DNA from: Methanoregula sp.
GTDB lineage: Archaea; Halobacteriota; Methanomicrobia; Methanomicrobiales; Methanospirillaceae
NCBI GenBank assembly: GCA_003154335.1
Contig: PMDE01000122.1
Span: 26,066-52,963 of the forward strand
Length of the DNA: 26,898 nt
Direction: 5' to 3'
The position numbers and the translations under genes are program-made. A model generated the notes under the pieces. The model was not told the DNA's origin and did not search any database. It worked only from the letters and a program-made list of their open reading frames with translations. Within the stretch, counting starts at the first letter, position 1, and the number at the start of each line of letters is the position of its first letter. Shown in pieces: positions 1 to 7,960 of this stretch.

Positions 1-303
1 ATATGAAAAAGAAAGGACGCTGAAATAGAGGTTGACATGATTCGGACACGGTTCGTTGGGACTGGCAAACCGGGATTTAATTGACTTGATGGGTAACCAT
101 ATTCCGGCAAATAATTCACACCAATCCTGCAGGAGGGTACATTATGGTTTCTCAACTTTTTGTTTTCAATTCCCGTCGACAATTTTTAGTTTAATCTCAC
201 CGGCTTTATGGTGTATAATCCCGAACTATTTCATCACAGACGGGAGTATCTTTAATACTGCACTCTGCTAACCTTTAGCACGAAATTTTAACACGGTATC
301 CTC
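1..303. other. Leader region before livG; no convincing gene
   Basis: No protein of normal composition is seen. The first bases can be read as the last codons of an upstream gene ending with TGA at about position 21, but this cannot be proved. A 16-codon frame (144-194, plus) sits behind a strong AGGAGGG ribosome site and then stops; it could be a leader peptide or the remains of a gene start. TTTAATAC at about 250-257 is a possible TATA-like element for livG, some 50 nt before its ATG. The 71-codon frame at 56-271 has no ribosome site and no family resemblance. Confidence 0.3.
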
Positions 304-1032
304 ATGCTCAATATCAATGGTCTAACCAAACAGATCGGTGGTCTGCGGGCGGTGAATTGCGTGGATCTCAAACTCGGGCAGAACGAGATTGTCGGGCTTG
401 TAGGTCCGAATGGGGCGGGAAAGACAACCCTGCTCAATATGATCTCCGGCATCAGTGCTCCGACCGCTGGAAAGATCTTATTCTGCGGGGAGGATATCAC
501 TTATCTCAAGGCAGACCGCATATGCAGAAAAGGAATTGCAAAAACATTCCAGATCGCCGAATCATTTCCCGGGCTTACCGCCAACGAATGTACGATGATT
601 GGTGCGTTATTCGGTAGCGAGCGGAAGATCAGTATGGAAAATGCAGTAAATGAAGCGGCACAGATTCTCGATTTTGTAGACTTTCCGAAGGAGAAAAAAG
701 ATACAGCCATCAAAAATTTAAATGTGGTTGAACTCAAAAGAGTGCAGCTTGCCCGGGCTTTGGCTTCAAAGCCAAAACTCCTCCTGCTTGATGAGCTCAC
801 CACCGGGCTGAATCCCAAAGAAAGTAACGAAGCCGTAGATCTTATAAAAAAGATCCGCACCGGAGGGACTTCTATCCTCATTATAGAGCATGTTATGAGC
901 GTTATTATGGGGGTGTCCAACCGTATCGTAGTCCTTGATCATGGGGAAAAGATAGCAGAAGGGCGGCCTTATGAAGTTGTGAACAATCAGCGGGTGATTG
1001 ATACCTATCTTGGAGATATGAATGCATTCTGA
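304..1032 (+). CDS. livG: Branched-chain amino acid ABC transporter ATP-binding protein LivG
   Basis: Cytoplasmic ATPase of a hydrophobic amino acid uptake (HAAT) ABC importer, 242 aa, normal for LivG. Walker A (GPNGAGKTT) is at residues 34-42, the Q-loop at Q83, and the switch His at H196 (IIEH). Two core motifs are off consensus: the signature region near 138-150 reads LNVVELKRVQ with no SGG, and Walker B continues as DEL (163-165) instead of DEP. Some LivG-type ATPases carry similar non-canonical signatures, so this need not mean inactivity. The last 11 nt overlap livF, so the two are co-translated. The membrane and binding subunits are on the opposite strand downstream. Substrate (Leu/Ile/Val or another hydrophobic amino acid or amide) is not determined by the sequence. 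Confidence 0.9.
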   Translation: MLNINGLTKQIGGLRAVNCVDLKLGQNEIVGLVGPNGAGKTTLLNMISGISAPTAGKILFCGEDITYLKADRICRKGIAKTFQIAESFPGLTANECTMIGALFGSERKISMENAVNEAAQILDFVDFPKEKKDTAIKNLNVVELKRVQLARALASKPKLLLLDELTTGLNPKESNEAVDLIKKIRTGGTSILIIEHVMSVIMGVSNRIVVLDHGEKIAEGRPYEVVNNQRVIDTYLGDMNAF

Positions 1033-1741
1033 TGAACATTCACCTGTCTTGTCTGTCTCGGGTCTGAATATCTCACATGCCAATCTCCAGGTTGTCTGGG
1101 ATCTTTCATTTCATGTTGACCAGGGAGAGCTGGTCACCCTCATCGGACCTAATGGAGCCGGAAAAACCACGACGGTTGAAACAATTGTCGGACTTAATAA
1201 AAAAGCCAGTGGATCAATCACTTTTCTTGGTGAGGATATTCTTGGGATGCACCCGTATAATCTCTTTAATAAAGGGCTTGCATTAGTCCCTGAAAAACGC
1301 GAGATATTTCCCAAAATGCCCGTGATCGAAAATCTTCTGCTGGGTTTACGGGATAACTCTGACCCTGCACCTCGCCTTAAGCATGTCTATAAACTCTTTC
1401 CAATCCTGAAAGAACGCGAACGACAGAAGGCAGGAACCCTGAGCGGGGGTGAACAACAGATGCTTACAATCGGGCGTGCACTGATGTCAAATCCACGCTT
1501 ACTCATCCTTGATGAACCCTCAACAGGACTTTCTCCGCTCCTTGTCGGGCAGGTCTTCCGATCTCTCGAGCAGCTCGGGCGCGATGGAATGACGGTACTC
1601 CTTCTGGAACAAAACGTCCGTCATGCTCTTGCTATGTGTCACCGGGGATATGTCCTTGAAAATGGAAGAATTGTAAAAGAAGGAGAAGCCAAAACACTTA
1701 TGCACGACCCGCATATTCAGAAAGCTTATCTTGGTTTCTGA
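1022..1741 (+). CDS. livF: Branched-chain amino acid ABC transporter ATP-binding protein LivF
   Basis: Second ATPase of the same importer, 239 aa. Walker A (GPNGAGKTT) is at 42-50, the canonical signature LSGGE at 140-144, Walker B LLILDEPSTGL from about 160, and the LivF-typical LLLEQN at 193-198. The start ATG lies inside the end of livG (11-nt overlap) and is preceded by GGAGAT, which supports the chosen start. Unlike its partner LivG it has every consensus motif, so the LivG/LivF pair may hydrolyse ATP asymmetrically (inference). Transcription runs toward the convergent livM. Confidence 0.93.
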   Translation: MHSDEHSPVLSVSGLNISHANLQVVWDLSFHVDQGELVTLIGPNGAGKTTTVETIVGLNKKASGSITFLGEDILGMHPYNLFNKGLALVPEKREIFPKMPVIENLLLGLRDNSDPAPRLKHVYKLFPILKERERQKAGTLSGGEQQMLTIGRALMSNPRLLILDEPSTGLSPLLVGQVFRSLEQLGRDGMTVLLLEQNVRHALAMCHRGYVLENGRIVKEGEAKTLMHDPHIQKAYLGF

Positions 1742-1785
1742 TATATGGACCGACGAAAAACATTTTCTTGTTTTGGTTGCAGGAC

Positions 1786-1791
1786 TTTTTT
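1786..1791 (+). terminator. Possible oligo-T terminator after livF
   Basis: A run of six T residues 45 nt after the livF stop, in the 132-nt gap between convergent livF and livM. Archaeal RNA polymerase commonly terminates at oligo-T without a hairpin. No other feature is seen in this gap. Confidence 0.3.
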
Positions 1792-1873
1792 CAAGTGCCG
1801 GAATAAAATCGTCGTCCTCCGGTTGTCTAAGAAATAAGCCGGATTATTCATTTTTTCAATAGGTCTACAGTTA

Positions 1874-2869
1874 TTATTTCAGGGAAGAAGTGACTACCTG
1901 TTCAGTTTTCTGGTGATCTTTTTTCCATCTCTGTACTTTATCAGGAAGGTCCACCAACCCTTTCGGCAGAAATATAATCACGAGGATCAGGAGTATCCCA
2001 ACGAGGATGTAGCGGCTGAAAGTAAGACCTGCCATTTTGAGACCTTCCCAAATGAATGTAAGGACGAGAGTACCGACAACTGGTCCGGCCAGTGTACCAA
2101 GCCCCCCGAAGATTACATAGGTCACTGGCCAGAATGAGAGATCAACTCCGAAAATTTCCGGTGTAATATATCCGATATGATGTATCTGAAGTGCACCAGC
2201 AATGCCGGCGAGAAATGCACTCATGGCAAACGCGAGCAGGCGATAACGAACGGGATCGACACCAGAGGCACGGGCTTCCAGCTCGTTCTCCCGAATCGCT
2301 GAAAATGCAAGCCCGATCCTGGACTTCATGACATACCAGATAAACACAATAACTGCAATGGTGATCAGCAGGACAGAGTAATATTCGATCATCTGGTAAG
2401 CAGGAATACCAGGGTTCAGGAGACGGGGTGAAGCAATCCCGTCCCAACCTCCGGTAACAGGAGAGAGAATGCTTACCGTAATTGTCTGGACGATGATCGC
2501 AAACCCGAAAGTGACCATTGCAAAGAACCATTCTTTAAGCCTGACGCACGTGAGTCCTATGAGAACTCCGATACATGCCGCAAAGGCTGCACCGAGGAAA
2601 ATGGTAATATATGGAGAAAACCCGGTTTTTGTTGCAATAAGAGTCGAAGCATAGGCGCCGATACCGAAAAAAGCTGCATGCCCGAGTGAGCCCTGCCCGG
2701 AATAAGCTAGCAGGTTCCAGGCCGAAGCGAAAATAATGAAGATCAGCATAAGCGAGAGAAGGTTCAGGAGATACAGGTTTGATGACAGAAAAGGCACTCC
2801 AAAAGCAATCCCGATTGCGGCATATGTACCGTACAGGATCATATTCTTGCGGTTCGTACGTACCATCAT
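1874..2869 (-). CDS. livM: Branched-chain amino acid ABC transporter permease LivM
   Basis: Integral membrane permease of the importer, 331 aa, with about 8-10 hydrophobic segments starting near residue 11. The LivM hallmark SGQGSLGHAAFFGIGAY lies at about 57-73, and a second glycine-rich permease motif (GGLGTLAGPVVG) near 255-267. The start ATG follows the livH stop with no gap; two consecutive ATG codons are present, with AGGAGAG upstream inside livH, so translation is coupled to livH. The C-terminus is a hydrophilic Lys-rich tail. It is last in the minus-strand unit livK-livH-livM. Confidence 0.93.
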   Translation of the reverse strand: MMVRTNRKNMILYGTYAAIGIAFGVPFLSSNLYLLNLLSLMLIFIIFASAWNLLAYSGQGSLGHAAFFGIGAYASTLIATKTGFSPYITIFLGAAFAACIGVLIGLTCVRLKEWFFAMVTFGFAIIVQTITVSILSPVTGGWDGIASPRLLNPGIPAYQMIEYYSVLLITIAVIVFIWYVMKSRIGLAFSAIRENELEARASGVDPVRYRLLAFAMSAFLAGIAGALQIHHIGYITPEIFGVDLSFWPVTYVIFGGLGTLAGPVVGTLVLTFIWEGLKMAGLTFSRYILVGILLILVIIFLPKGLVDLPDKVQRWKKDHQKTEQVVTSSLK

Positions 2870-3748
2870 TTACTCTCCTGATTCCCCAAAGAGTCCCGTT
2901 GGCCTGATAACAAGCACAATAATCAGGATAATAAAGGAGATTGCATCCTTCCAGACACCCCCTAAGAAATATACCGCGCCATTCTCGGCTATTCCATAAA
3001 GGAGTCCGCCGATTATCGCCCCGGGGATGCTCCCCAGACCGCCGAGGATAATAATGGCGAAGGCTTTTACTGCTGGTATCGAGCCCATATAGGGATTGAA
3101 GACCTGACCACTTACAACCCAGAGAGTACCTGCCGCTGCTGCAAGCCCGCAACCAATTCCAAAACTGAGTATATCCAGTCTCTCGACATTAATGCCGACC
3201 AGCATAGCACCTTTCCTGTTCTGGCTGGTGGCTCGCATCTCACGCCCGGTTTTTGTCCGTTTTAAGAAAAAGTACAATCCGCACAGGATTGCTGCGGTGA
3301 CACCCATGATGATGATGTAGTCGAGGGGGATACTAAGTGATCCGAGGGGAAGGGAAATACCCTGATACGGGCTTTTTACACTCTGCCATTTGTCACCCCA
3401 CAACATCGCAGCGCCATTCTGGAAAATGTAAATGAGTCCGATCGAAAGGAAAATCTCGTTAAGCTTGCTGGTTCCTAAAATCGGTCGGAAACACAACCTT
3501 TCGACGATTGCCCCTATCCCCATCACAACAAGCATCGATAAAAGTATGATTACATAAGGATTGATTCCCGTCAACAAAAAAATGGTGGCGGTCACGTAGG
3601 CACCGATCATAAGAAATTCACCGTGCGCAAAATTGACAATCTTCATAACTCCGAAGATCAGGTTTAACCCGGTGGCAAGCAGGATATAAATGCATCCTGC
3701 GTATAACCCCCAGAAAATAATCTGTAACAGGATCCCCGAATCAAACAT
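2870..3748 (-). CDS. livH: Branched-chain amino acid ABC transporter permease LivH
   Basis: Second membrane permease, 292 aa. It has the LivH-typical segment FGVMKIVNFAHGEFLMIGAY at about 32-51 and the paired motif GGLGSIPGAIIGG near 247-259, with multiple TM segments throughout. Its stop codon abuts the livM start. It follows livK by about 53 nt, close enough for one transcript. No clear Shine-Dalgarno precedes the ATG at 3748. Confidence 0.93.
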   Translation of the reverse strand: MFDSGILLQIIFWGLYAGCIYILLATGLNLIFGVMKIVNFAHGEFLMIGAYVTATIFLLTGINPYVIILLSMLVVMGIGAIVERLCFRPILGTSKLNEIFLSIGLIYIFQNGAAMLWGDKWQSVKSPYQGISLPLGSLSIPLDYIIIMGVTAAILCGLYFFLKRTKTGREMRATSQNRKGAMLVGINVERLDILSFGIGCGLAAAAGTLWVVSGQVFNPYMGSIPAVKAFAIIILGGLGSIPGAIIGGLLYGIAENGAVYFLGGVWKDAISFIILIIVLVIRPTGLFGESGE

Positions 3749-3801
3749 GTTTTTAAGTCAATTATCTATCCGTTAGTCTTGAATAAAAATAGATATGGTA
3801 A

Positions 3802-5115
3802 TTATGCACTTCCAGGACTATACCAGTCGGGAAGGAAGAAGTCCGTAGTCTTCAGGTTATCCGGCCAGACAATTGAAGGTCTTGTTTCGCCGAGAGTGGA
3901 ATTGAAGGACAACTGTTCCATCCAGAGGTCAAATGAGGATTCTCTGAATTCCGGTGAGAACGATATTGTCATATTTTTCATTGGCTCAATTAATTGTGGC
4001 ATCCTGAGGCCAACAAGAGCCTGCCTGATATCTGCCTTTGAGAGGCTGTCTGCAGTCGTGATTGCCTGTGCACCGATATAGACACCTTCGTACGTGGAAG
4101 CACCCAGTGCGTCAGGATATGAATTCCACTTCGTATAGTAGTCTTGTTTAAAAGCACTCTGTGCAATGGCTACTGCCCCTGTTGGTGCGACATAAGGTGA
4201 GAACCTGCTCTCAATGATGGATCCTTCGCCGTATTGTCCGACATCCTTGTAAAATTGAGCATTGTCATTATTCTCAACAGAAAGGAAAATTGTATTAAGC
4301 CCGATATCCCGCCTCGCCTGTGTTATGAGTGGAGCTCCTTCATTCGGGAATGCTGCAAGGTATACCGCGTCAGGTTTTGCAGCTTTAATTGCGGTCATGG
4401 ACGTTCTGAAATCGCTCTCGCCCATTTTGAAGCTCTGCTGGGATACCAGCTGAATTTTCAGGTTGTTTGTCGAGATGGTATTATTGACTGCAGCCTGTAC
4501 TCCTTTGCCAAAAGCGGTATCCTGGTAGACAAGGGCGAGCCTGAGTGGCCGGTCTGCCGGGAAGTTAAATTTTTTATTTATTGACGGCCTTATCACCTGA
4601 TCGATAAAGGTTGTAGTATATTGCCCATAGCTGTCAGTTGTTGGGCAATGGTGGAAGACATAGCTGGTATCGATATCAGTACGATGGGTAATGATTGGGC
4701 TGGATGCGCCGGTAACAATATAGGGAACCTTAAATTCCGCGATAGTCTGTTCATATGCTGAAGTGACAGCACTCGAATACCCTCCGACCAGAATATCAAC
4801 TTTATCATTGGTGATCAGCTTCGTAGCTGCAGTTTGCCCACCCTGCTGGGTGGACTCATCGTCGCCCTGGACAAGTTGAATAGTCAGATTTTTGTTCAGG
4901 GATTTGACGTAAACACCTCCCTTGGCATTGATCTCATCGGCCGCAACCGATGCCGACTGCCACATGCTTGTGCCGACATTGCTCGCAGGACCGGTAAGTG
5001 ACGCGATGACCCCTACTTTGATAACGCCCGGAGCAACTGTTGTCTGCTGCTGTGTACATCCGGTAAAGAAGGTTGCAGTCAGCAGTATAATGATGAAAAG
5101 GATAGCATACTTCAT
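3802..5115 (-). CDS. livK: Branched-chain amino acid ABC transporter substrate-binding lipoprotein LivK
   Basis: Extracytoplasmic binding protein of the importer, 437 aa, periplasmic-binding-protein type I fold. The N-terminus is a lipoprotein signal: MKYAILF, a hydrophobic core, then lipobox FTGC with the acceptor Cys at residue 20, so it is probably lipid-anchored outside the membrane. The mature protein begins with VIKVGVIASLTGPAS, the standard opening of the HAAT family, and continues with a DDEST segment and a later GGYSSAVTSA. It is first in the livK-livH-livM unit. AGGATGA precedes the ATG. A perfect 8-bp inverted repeat lies just upstream, suggesting repressor control. Urea or amide binding proteins share this fold, so leucine-type substrates are presumed, not shown. 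Confidence 0.9.
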   Translation of the reverse strand: MKYAILFIIILLTATFFTGCTQQQTTVAPGVIKVGVIASLTGPASNVGTSMWQSASVAADEINAKGGVYVKSLNKNLTIQLVQGDDESTQQGGQTAATKLITNDKVDILVGGYSSAVTSAYEQTIAEFKVPYIVTGASSPIITHRTDIDTSYVFHHCPTTDSYGQYTTTFIDQVIRPSINKKFNFPADRPLRLALVYQDTAFGKGVQAAVNNTISTNNLKIQLVSQQSFKMGESDFRTSMTAIKAAKPDAVYLAAFPNEGAPLITQARRDIGLNTIFLSVENNDNAQFYKDVGQYGEGSIIESRFSPYVAPTGAVAIAQSAFKQDYYTKWNSYPDALGASTYEGVYIGAQAITTADSLSKADIRQALVGLRMPQLIEPMKNMTISFSPEFRESSFDLWMEQLSFNSTLGETRPSIVWPDNLKTTDFFLPDWYSPGSA

Positions 5116-5127
5116 GGTTCATCCTGT

Positions 5128-5146
5128 TATGCTATGATATAGCATA
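5128..5146 (-). promoter_or_regulatory. Perfect inverted repeat at the livK start region (putative operator)
   Basis: TATGCTAT, a 3-nt GAT spacer, then ATAGCATA: perfect 8-bp arms, 12 nt upstream of the livK ATG. A TATA-like TTATAA lies on the minus strand at about 5172-5177, which places the expected transcription start near 5147, at the edge of the repeat. This is the usual place for an archaeal repressor operator; a short hairpin in the leader next to the ribosome site is the alternative. Confidence 0.55.
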
Positions 5147-5233
5147 TCATGTTAAAATTCAGTCTTAACCATTATAAGAAAATATTGATTTTACTCTGGG
5201 CGAAATCGGGTTTGAGTATGGTGACACACGCCT

Positions 5234-5274
5234 AAATCCGGATTTTGGACCGGTAGGGAATGATATACGATATC
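5234..5274. repeat. Two short palindromes upstream of livK
   Basis: A perfect 12-bp palindrome AAATCCGGATTT (5234-5245) is followed by GATAT-acg-ATATC (5262-5274). Both lie about 120-160 nt upstream of livK. The second has the same 3-nt spacer geometry as the livK inverted repeat but different arms. They may be regulator sites; chance is not excluded. Confidence 0.25.
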
Positions 5275-5310
5275 CGCAACATGAGAGAAATTTCATTAAT
5301 GGGTGTATAA

Positions 5311-5709
5311 CTTACCCGCTGTCGGCGTTCATTATGTGATCGAGCAGAGAAATCTTCTGGTGAGGATATAGATATTCACGCTGAAAAAAGGCCTTTTCTG
5401 GGGTTCGGCGACGGTTCACAGACTTGGCCAGGCTTCACTGCAATGCCTAACGTTTTCATGAAATTCGCGAACCCACAATCTTCAGTGAAGGTATTGAAAG
5501 ACCGAGGCAAGGAGAGGTCATCATTCCGGATGGGCTTTGAATCCTGCAAGGCTGGTTGTAATATGTGCAATAACTGCCATTGGAGCACCCATTATTTTTC
5601 TTCATTTTTAAAATTGTTGAAACAGGTTTTCAGGTTTAACTACTGGTTGGAATCTCCCCGGGGGTTTTTTATGAATGGAAGGAAGGAACCTCCGGTCGGT
5701 TTTCTTTAG
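5311..5709 (+). other. Unassigned 133-codon open frame with a Cys-rich motif
   Basis: A plus-strand frame is free of stops from 5311 to the TAG at 5709; the first ATG is at 5443 (88 aa). The part before 5600 has protein-like composition (GFGDGSQTWPGF, MPNVFMKFANP) and a cysteine cluster with spacing C-x3-C-x2-C-x2-C followed by HWS. That is reminiscent of the C-terminal metal or redox tail of B12-dependent ribonucleotide reductases, but the likeness is too short to name. The last 100 nt run antisense through the end of the ykgJ-like gene. No good ribosome site is seen. It could be the 3' remnant of a lost gene or a fortuitous frame. Apart from this, the gap 5147-5607 shows only the palindromes listed separately. 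Confidence 0.25.
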
Positions 5710-6093
5710 AGCCTCACAGCGGTTGAAGTAGGTCTCGCCCCAGATCCACGGCTGGTAAGTGCAGCACATATCCGGTTTCACCCGGTGAATCCCGCAGAGG
5801 TATCGATGTTTTCCGGTGCGGCGCAGGAATGGGCAGACCGGGACGTACTCCCCGGTGTCAGGATTCCGCATCTCCACGGAAATAACATTTCCAAGGTCTT
5901 CTGCCTGGATCAGGATACAGTTTACCTGTGTAGTGTTCTCCATGAATGCGACAAACCAGCGCAGAATATCAGTCCGCCCCTGCTCTATCCAGACATATAC
6001 GTTCGATACCGTCGGGGTAATATTGGGGCCGAAGACACGGCAACAGAGTCCGCACTGCTCACAAGGCTCATCTAATGGTGCCTGGTCATCCAT
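5608..6093 (-). CDS. YkgJ-type Cys-cluster (zinc/iron-chelating) protein
   Basis: 161-aa protein with the family signature C-x2-C-x2-CC at residues 11-18 (CEQCGLCC). Further cysteines follow in the family arrangement: VCPF, YLCGIH, the CC of PDMCCTY, and NRC. The family binds a metal or Fe-S cluster; its cellular role is not established. The start is set at ATG 6093 because GGATGTGA precedes it and the signature then lies 11 residues in, as in the paralogue at 19557. A GTG further upstream (6198) would add 35 residues without a ribosome site. CTTTTTAAAT near 6217-6226 on the minus strand is a possible TATA box. It is divergent from the MFS gene. Confidence 0.75.
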   Translation of the reverse strand: MDDQAPLDEPCEQCGLCCRVFGPNITPTVSNVYVWIEQGRTDILRWFVAFMENTTQVNCILIQAEDLGNVISVEMRNPDTGEYVPVCPFLRRTGKHRYLCGIHRVKPDMCCTYQPWIWGETYFNRCEALKKTDRRFLPSIHKKPPGRFQPVVKPENLFQQF

Positions 6094-6463
6094 GGGTTCA
6101 CATCCACTATTCTGGTGGTTTCTGGATAATATTTTGTCGAAACGCACCGGTACCCCCCTTATCTGACGAATGCATCTTCTTTTTCCTTCTCCTTTCACTG
6201 TCAGTAAAGAAAACGATAACCATTTAAAAAGACTCTGCCAGGGTAGTTTTACCTATAGGTGCGAGGTTCACGATCAGCCTGATCATGGAGTTTCCAGGAT
6301 TGTCTGGGGGAATTGAAAGTAAAACCGGCATATCAAAGTATACCGTCAGGAAATTCATCTGGTGCGGGCTCTCAACTCATTGAATTTCCGGGAATCGTAC
6401 ATAACCCTGACCGTTATTTCCCGGATTCAAGCAGGTTTGTGTTTTTGCCCGCAATCCATTTAC

Positions 6464-6470
6464 TTTATAG
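6464..6470 (+). promoter_or_regulatory. TATA-like box for the MFS gene
   Basis: TTTATAG about 30 nt before ATG 6500, a spacing that predicts a very short leader. It supports the internal ATG over the upstream GTG at 6362 as the real start. The rest of the 6094-6499 divergent gap shows no gene. Confidence 0.4.
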
Positions 6471-6499
6471 TTAAACCGGACAACCAGAGTATTACGACC

Positions 6500-7909
6500 A
6501 TGCGGGCACCCAGTCTGAAACATGCAGCGCTCTTTTGTGCTATCCTTGCTGGTTTCCTCACCCCGTTTGATCTCTCTGCAGTCATTGTTGCATTACCCGC
6601 TATCAGTGCGGAGTTTTCTATGGATGCGATTGGACTTTCATGGATTTCGACGGCTTACCTGCTTGCGGCCGGGGTTTTCCTCGTTCCATTTGGAAGAATC
6701 GCAGACATTTATGGCAGGAAGATAGTCTTTGTAACCGGACTCTCTCTTTTCCTCATTTCCTCGTTCCTCATGGTCTTCTCCGCCTCTTCATTCATGGTTA
6801 TCCTCTTGCGGATCATGCAGGGTTCCGGCGCTGCCCTGATATTCGGTACCTCGGTCGCAATCCTCTCAGAAGTGACGCCGGTTACAGAACGGGGGAAAGC
6901 CCTCGGCATCTACACGACCGCGGTCTATCTTGGCCTCTCTCTCGGACCTTTTATTGGAGGGTTCCTGACCACCCATTTTGGATGGCGGAGCATCTTTCTC
7001 GTAAACATCCCTATCGGGCTCTTCGCGGCAATGGTAATAGTGATGTTCCTGAAAGGAGAATGGGCGGACTCCAAAGGAGAGAGGTTTGATCTGGGTGGTG
7101 CGATCCAGTACGGCCTGACACTGATCTGCGTAATGTATGGTTTTTCTCTTCTTCCTGATCGCGGAGGGTTCATTCTTCTCATCGCAGGTTCTGTGATGCT
7201 CGGCGTTTTTATCCTGCGGGAGCTTCGCATCAACTACCCGCTGCTCAATATTGAACTGTTCAGACGTAACCGCATCTTCGCATTCTCCAGCTTTGCAGCG
7301 CTCATCAACTATGCTGCAACCTTTTCAATCACCTTCTTCCTGAGCCTGTATCTCCAGTACATAAGGGGGTTTCCGGCAAGTTACACCGGTACTATCCTCG
7401 TTGTCCAACCTGTTATGATGGCAATATTCTCACCCTATGCAGGCAGACTTTCTGACCGGATAGAACCGGCGAAAATTGCATCCACCGGTATGGCTATTCT
7501 TACAATCGGGCTGTTACTGTTAACAATGATCGAAACGGACACACCGGTCTTATTTCTCGTAGCGATACTTGCATTGCTCGGTTTTGGATTTGCCCTCTTC
7601 TCATCACCCAATGTCAATGCGATCATGAGTTCAGTTGATAAAAAGTTTCTCGGCGTTGCGTCGGGGACTCTCGGCACCATGCGACTTGTAGGGCAAATGC
7701 TCTCGATGGGCATTGCGACGATGATTATTGCATTGTATGTCGGAAGGGTGCAGATCACTCCTGACCAGTACATCCAGCTTCTGATGGCAACGAAGACAGG
7801 GTTTGTGATATTTGCGCTGCTGAGTGGCATCGGTATCTTCTTCTCGCTGAACCGGGGAAAATTGAGAGAAAAGATAAAGGATCAGTCAGTACAACAGACC
7901 ATACCATAA
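6500..7909 (+). CDS. MFS drug-efflux-type transporter (DHA2 / EmrB-QacA, 14 TM)
   Basis: Inner-membrane permease of 469 aa, the usual size for 14-TM DHA2 proton-drug antiporters. The N-terminus has the family pattern (LTPFDLSAVIVALPAI), followed by motif A (GRIADIYGRK) between TM2 and TM3. The antiporter motif C region is also present (GLSLGPFIGG, then WRSIFLVNIPIG). ATG 6500 was chosen because it lies just before TM1 and about 30 nt after a TATA-like box; the open frame extends to a GTG at 6362, but the extra 46 residues look untranslated. Substrate unknown; in this family it is usually amphipathic toxins. Monocistronic: divergent neighbour before it, convergent neighbour after it. Confidence 0.88.
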   Translation: MRAPSLKHAALFCAILAGFLTPFDLSAVIVALPAISAEFSMDAIGLSWISTAYLLAAGVFLVPFGRIADIYGRKIVFVTGLSLFLISSFLMVFSASSFMVILLRIMQGSGAALIFGTSVAILSEVTPVTERGKALGIYTTAVYLGLSLGPFIGGFLTTHFGWRSIFLVNIPIGLFAAMVIVMFLKGEWADSKGERFDLGGAIQYGLTLICVMYGFSLLPDRGGFILLIAGSVMLGVFILRELRINYPLLNIELFRRNRIFAFSSFAALINYAATFSITFFLSLYLQYIRGFPASYTGTILVVQPVMMAIFSPYAGRLSDRIEPAKIASTGMAILTIGLLLLTMIETDTPVLFLVAILALLGFGFALFSSPNVNAIMSSVDKKFLGVASGTLGTMRLVGQMLSMGIATMIIALYVGRVQITPDQYIQLLMATKTGFVIFALLSGIGIFFSLNRGKLREKIKDQSVQQTIP

Positions 7910-7933
7910 TTTTTCAACCTGACTGAACGAACG

Positions 7934-7940
7934 TTTTTTT
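7934..7940 (+). terminator. Oligo-T tract after the MFS gene
   Basis: Seven T residues 25 nt after the stop, in the 51-nt gap between two convergent genes; consistent with archaeal oligo-T termination. Confidence 0.35.
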
Positions 7941-7960
7941 CACAGTACAGATTTTATATA

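Noticed and set aside
2535..3152. 205-codon minus-strand frame overlapping livH and livM
   Set aside because: Out-of-frame shadow of the two permease genes with atypical composition (many Arg and Cys).
6093..6113. T-loop-like GGTTCACATCC as part of a tRNA
   Set aside because: No acceptor stem, anticodon arm or D-arm can be formed around it.
6362..6499. N-terminal extension of the MFS transporter from GTG 6362
   Set aside because: The added 46 residues precede TM1 without similarity, and a TATA-like box lies inside them, 30 nt before ATG 6500.
6640..7089. 149-codon plus frame inside the MFS gene
   Set aside because: Shadow of the MFS coding frame; no ribosome site and no family.
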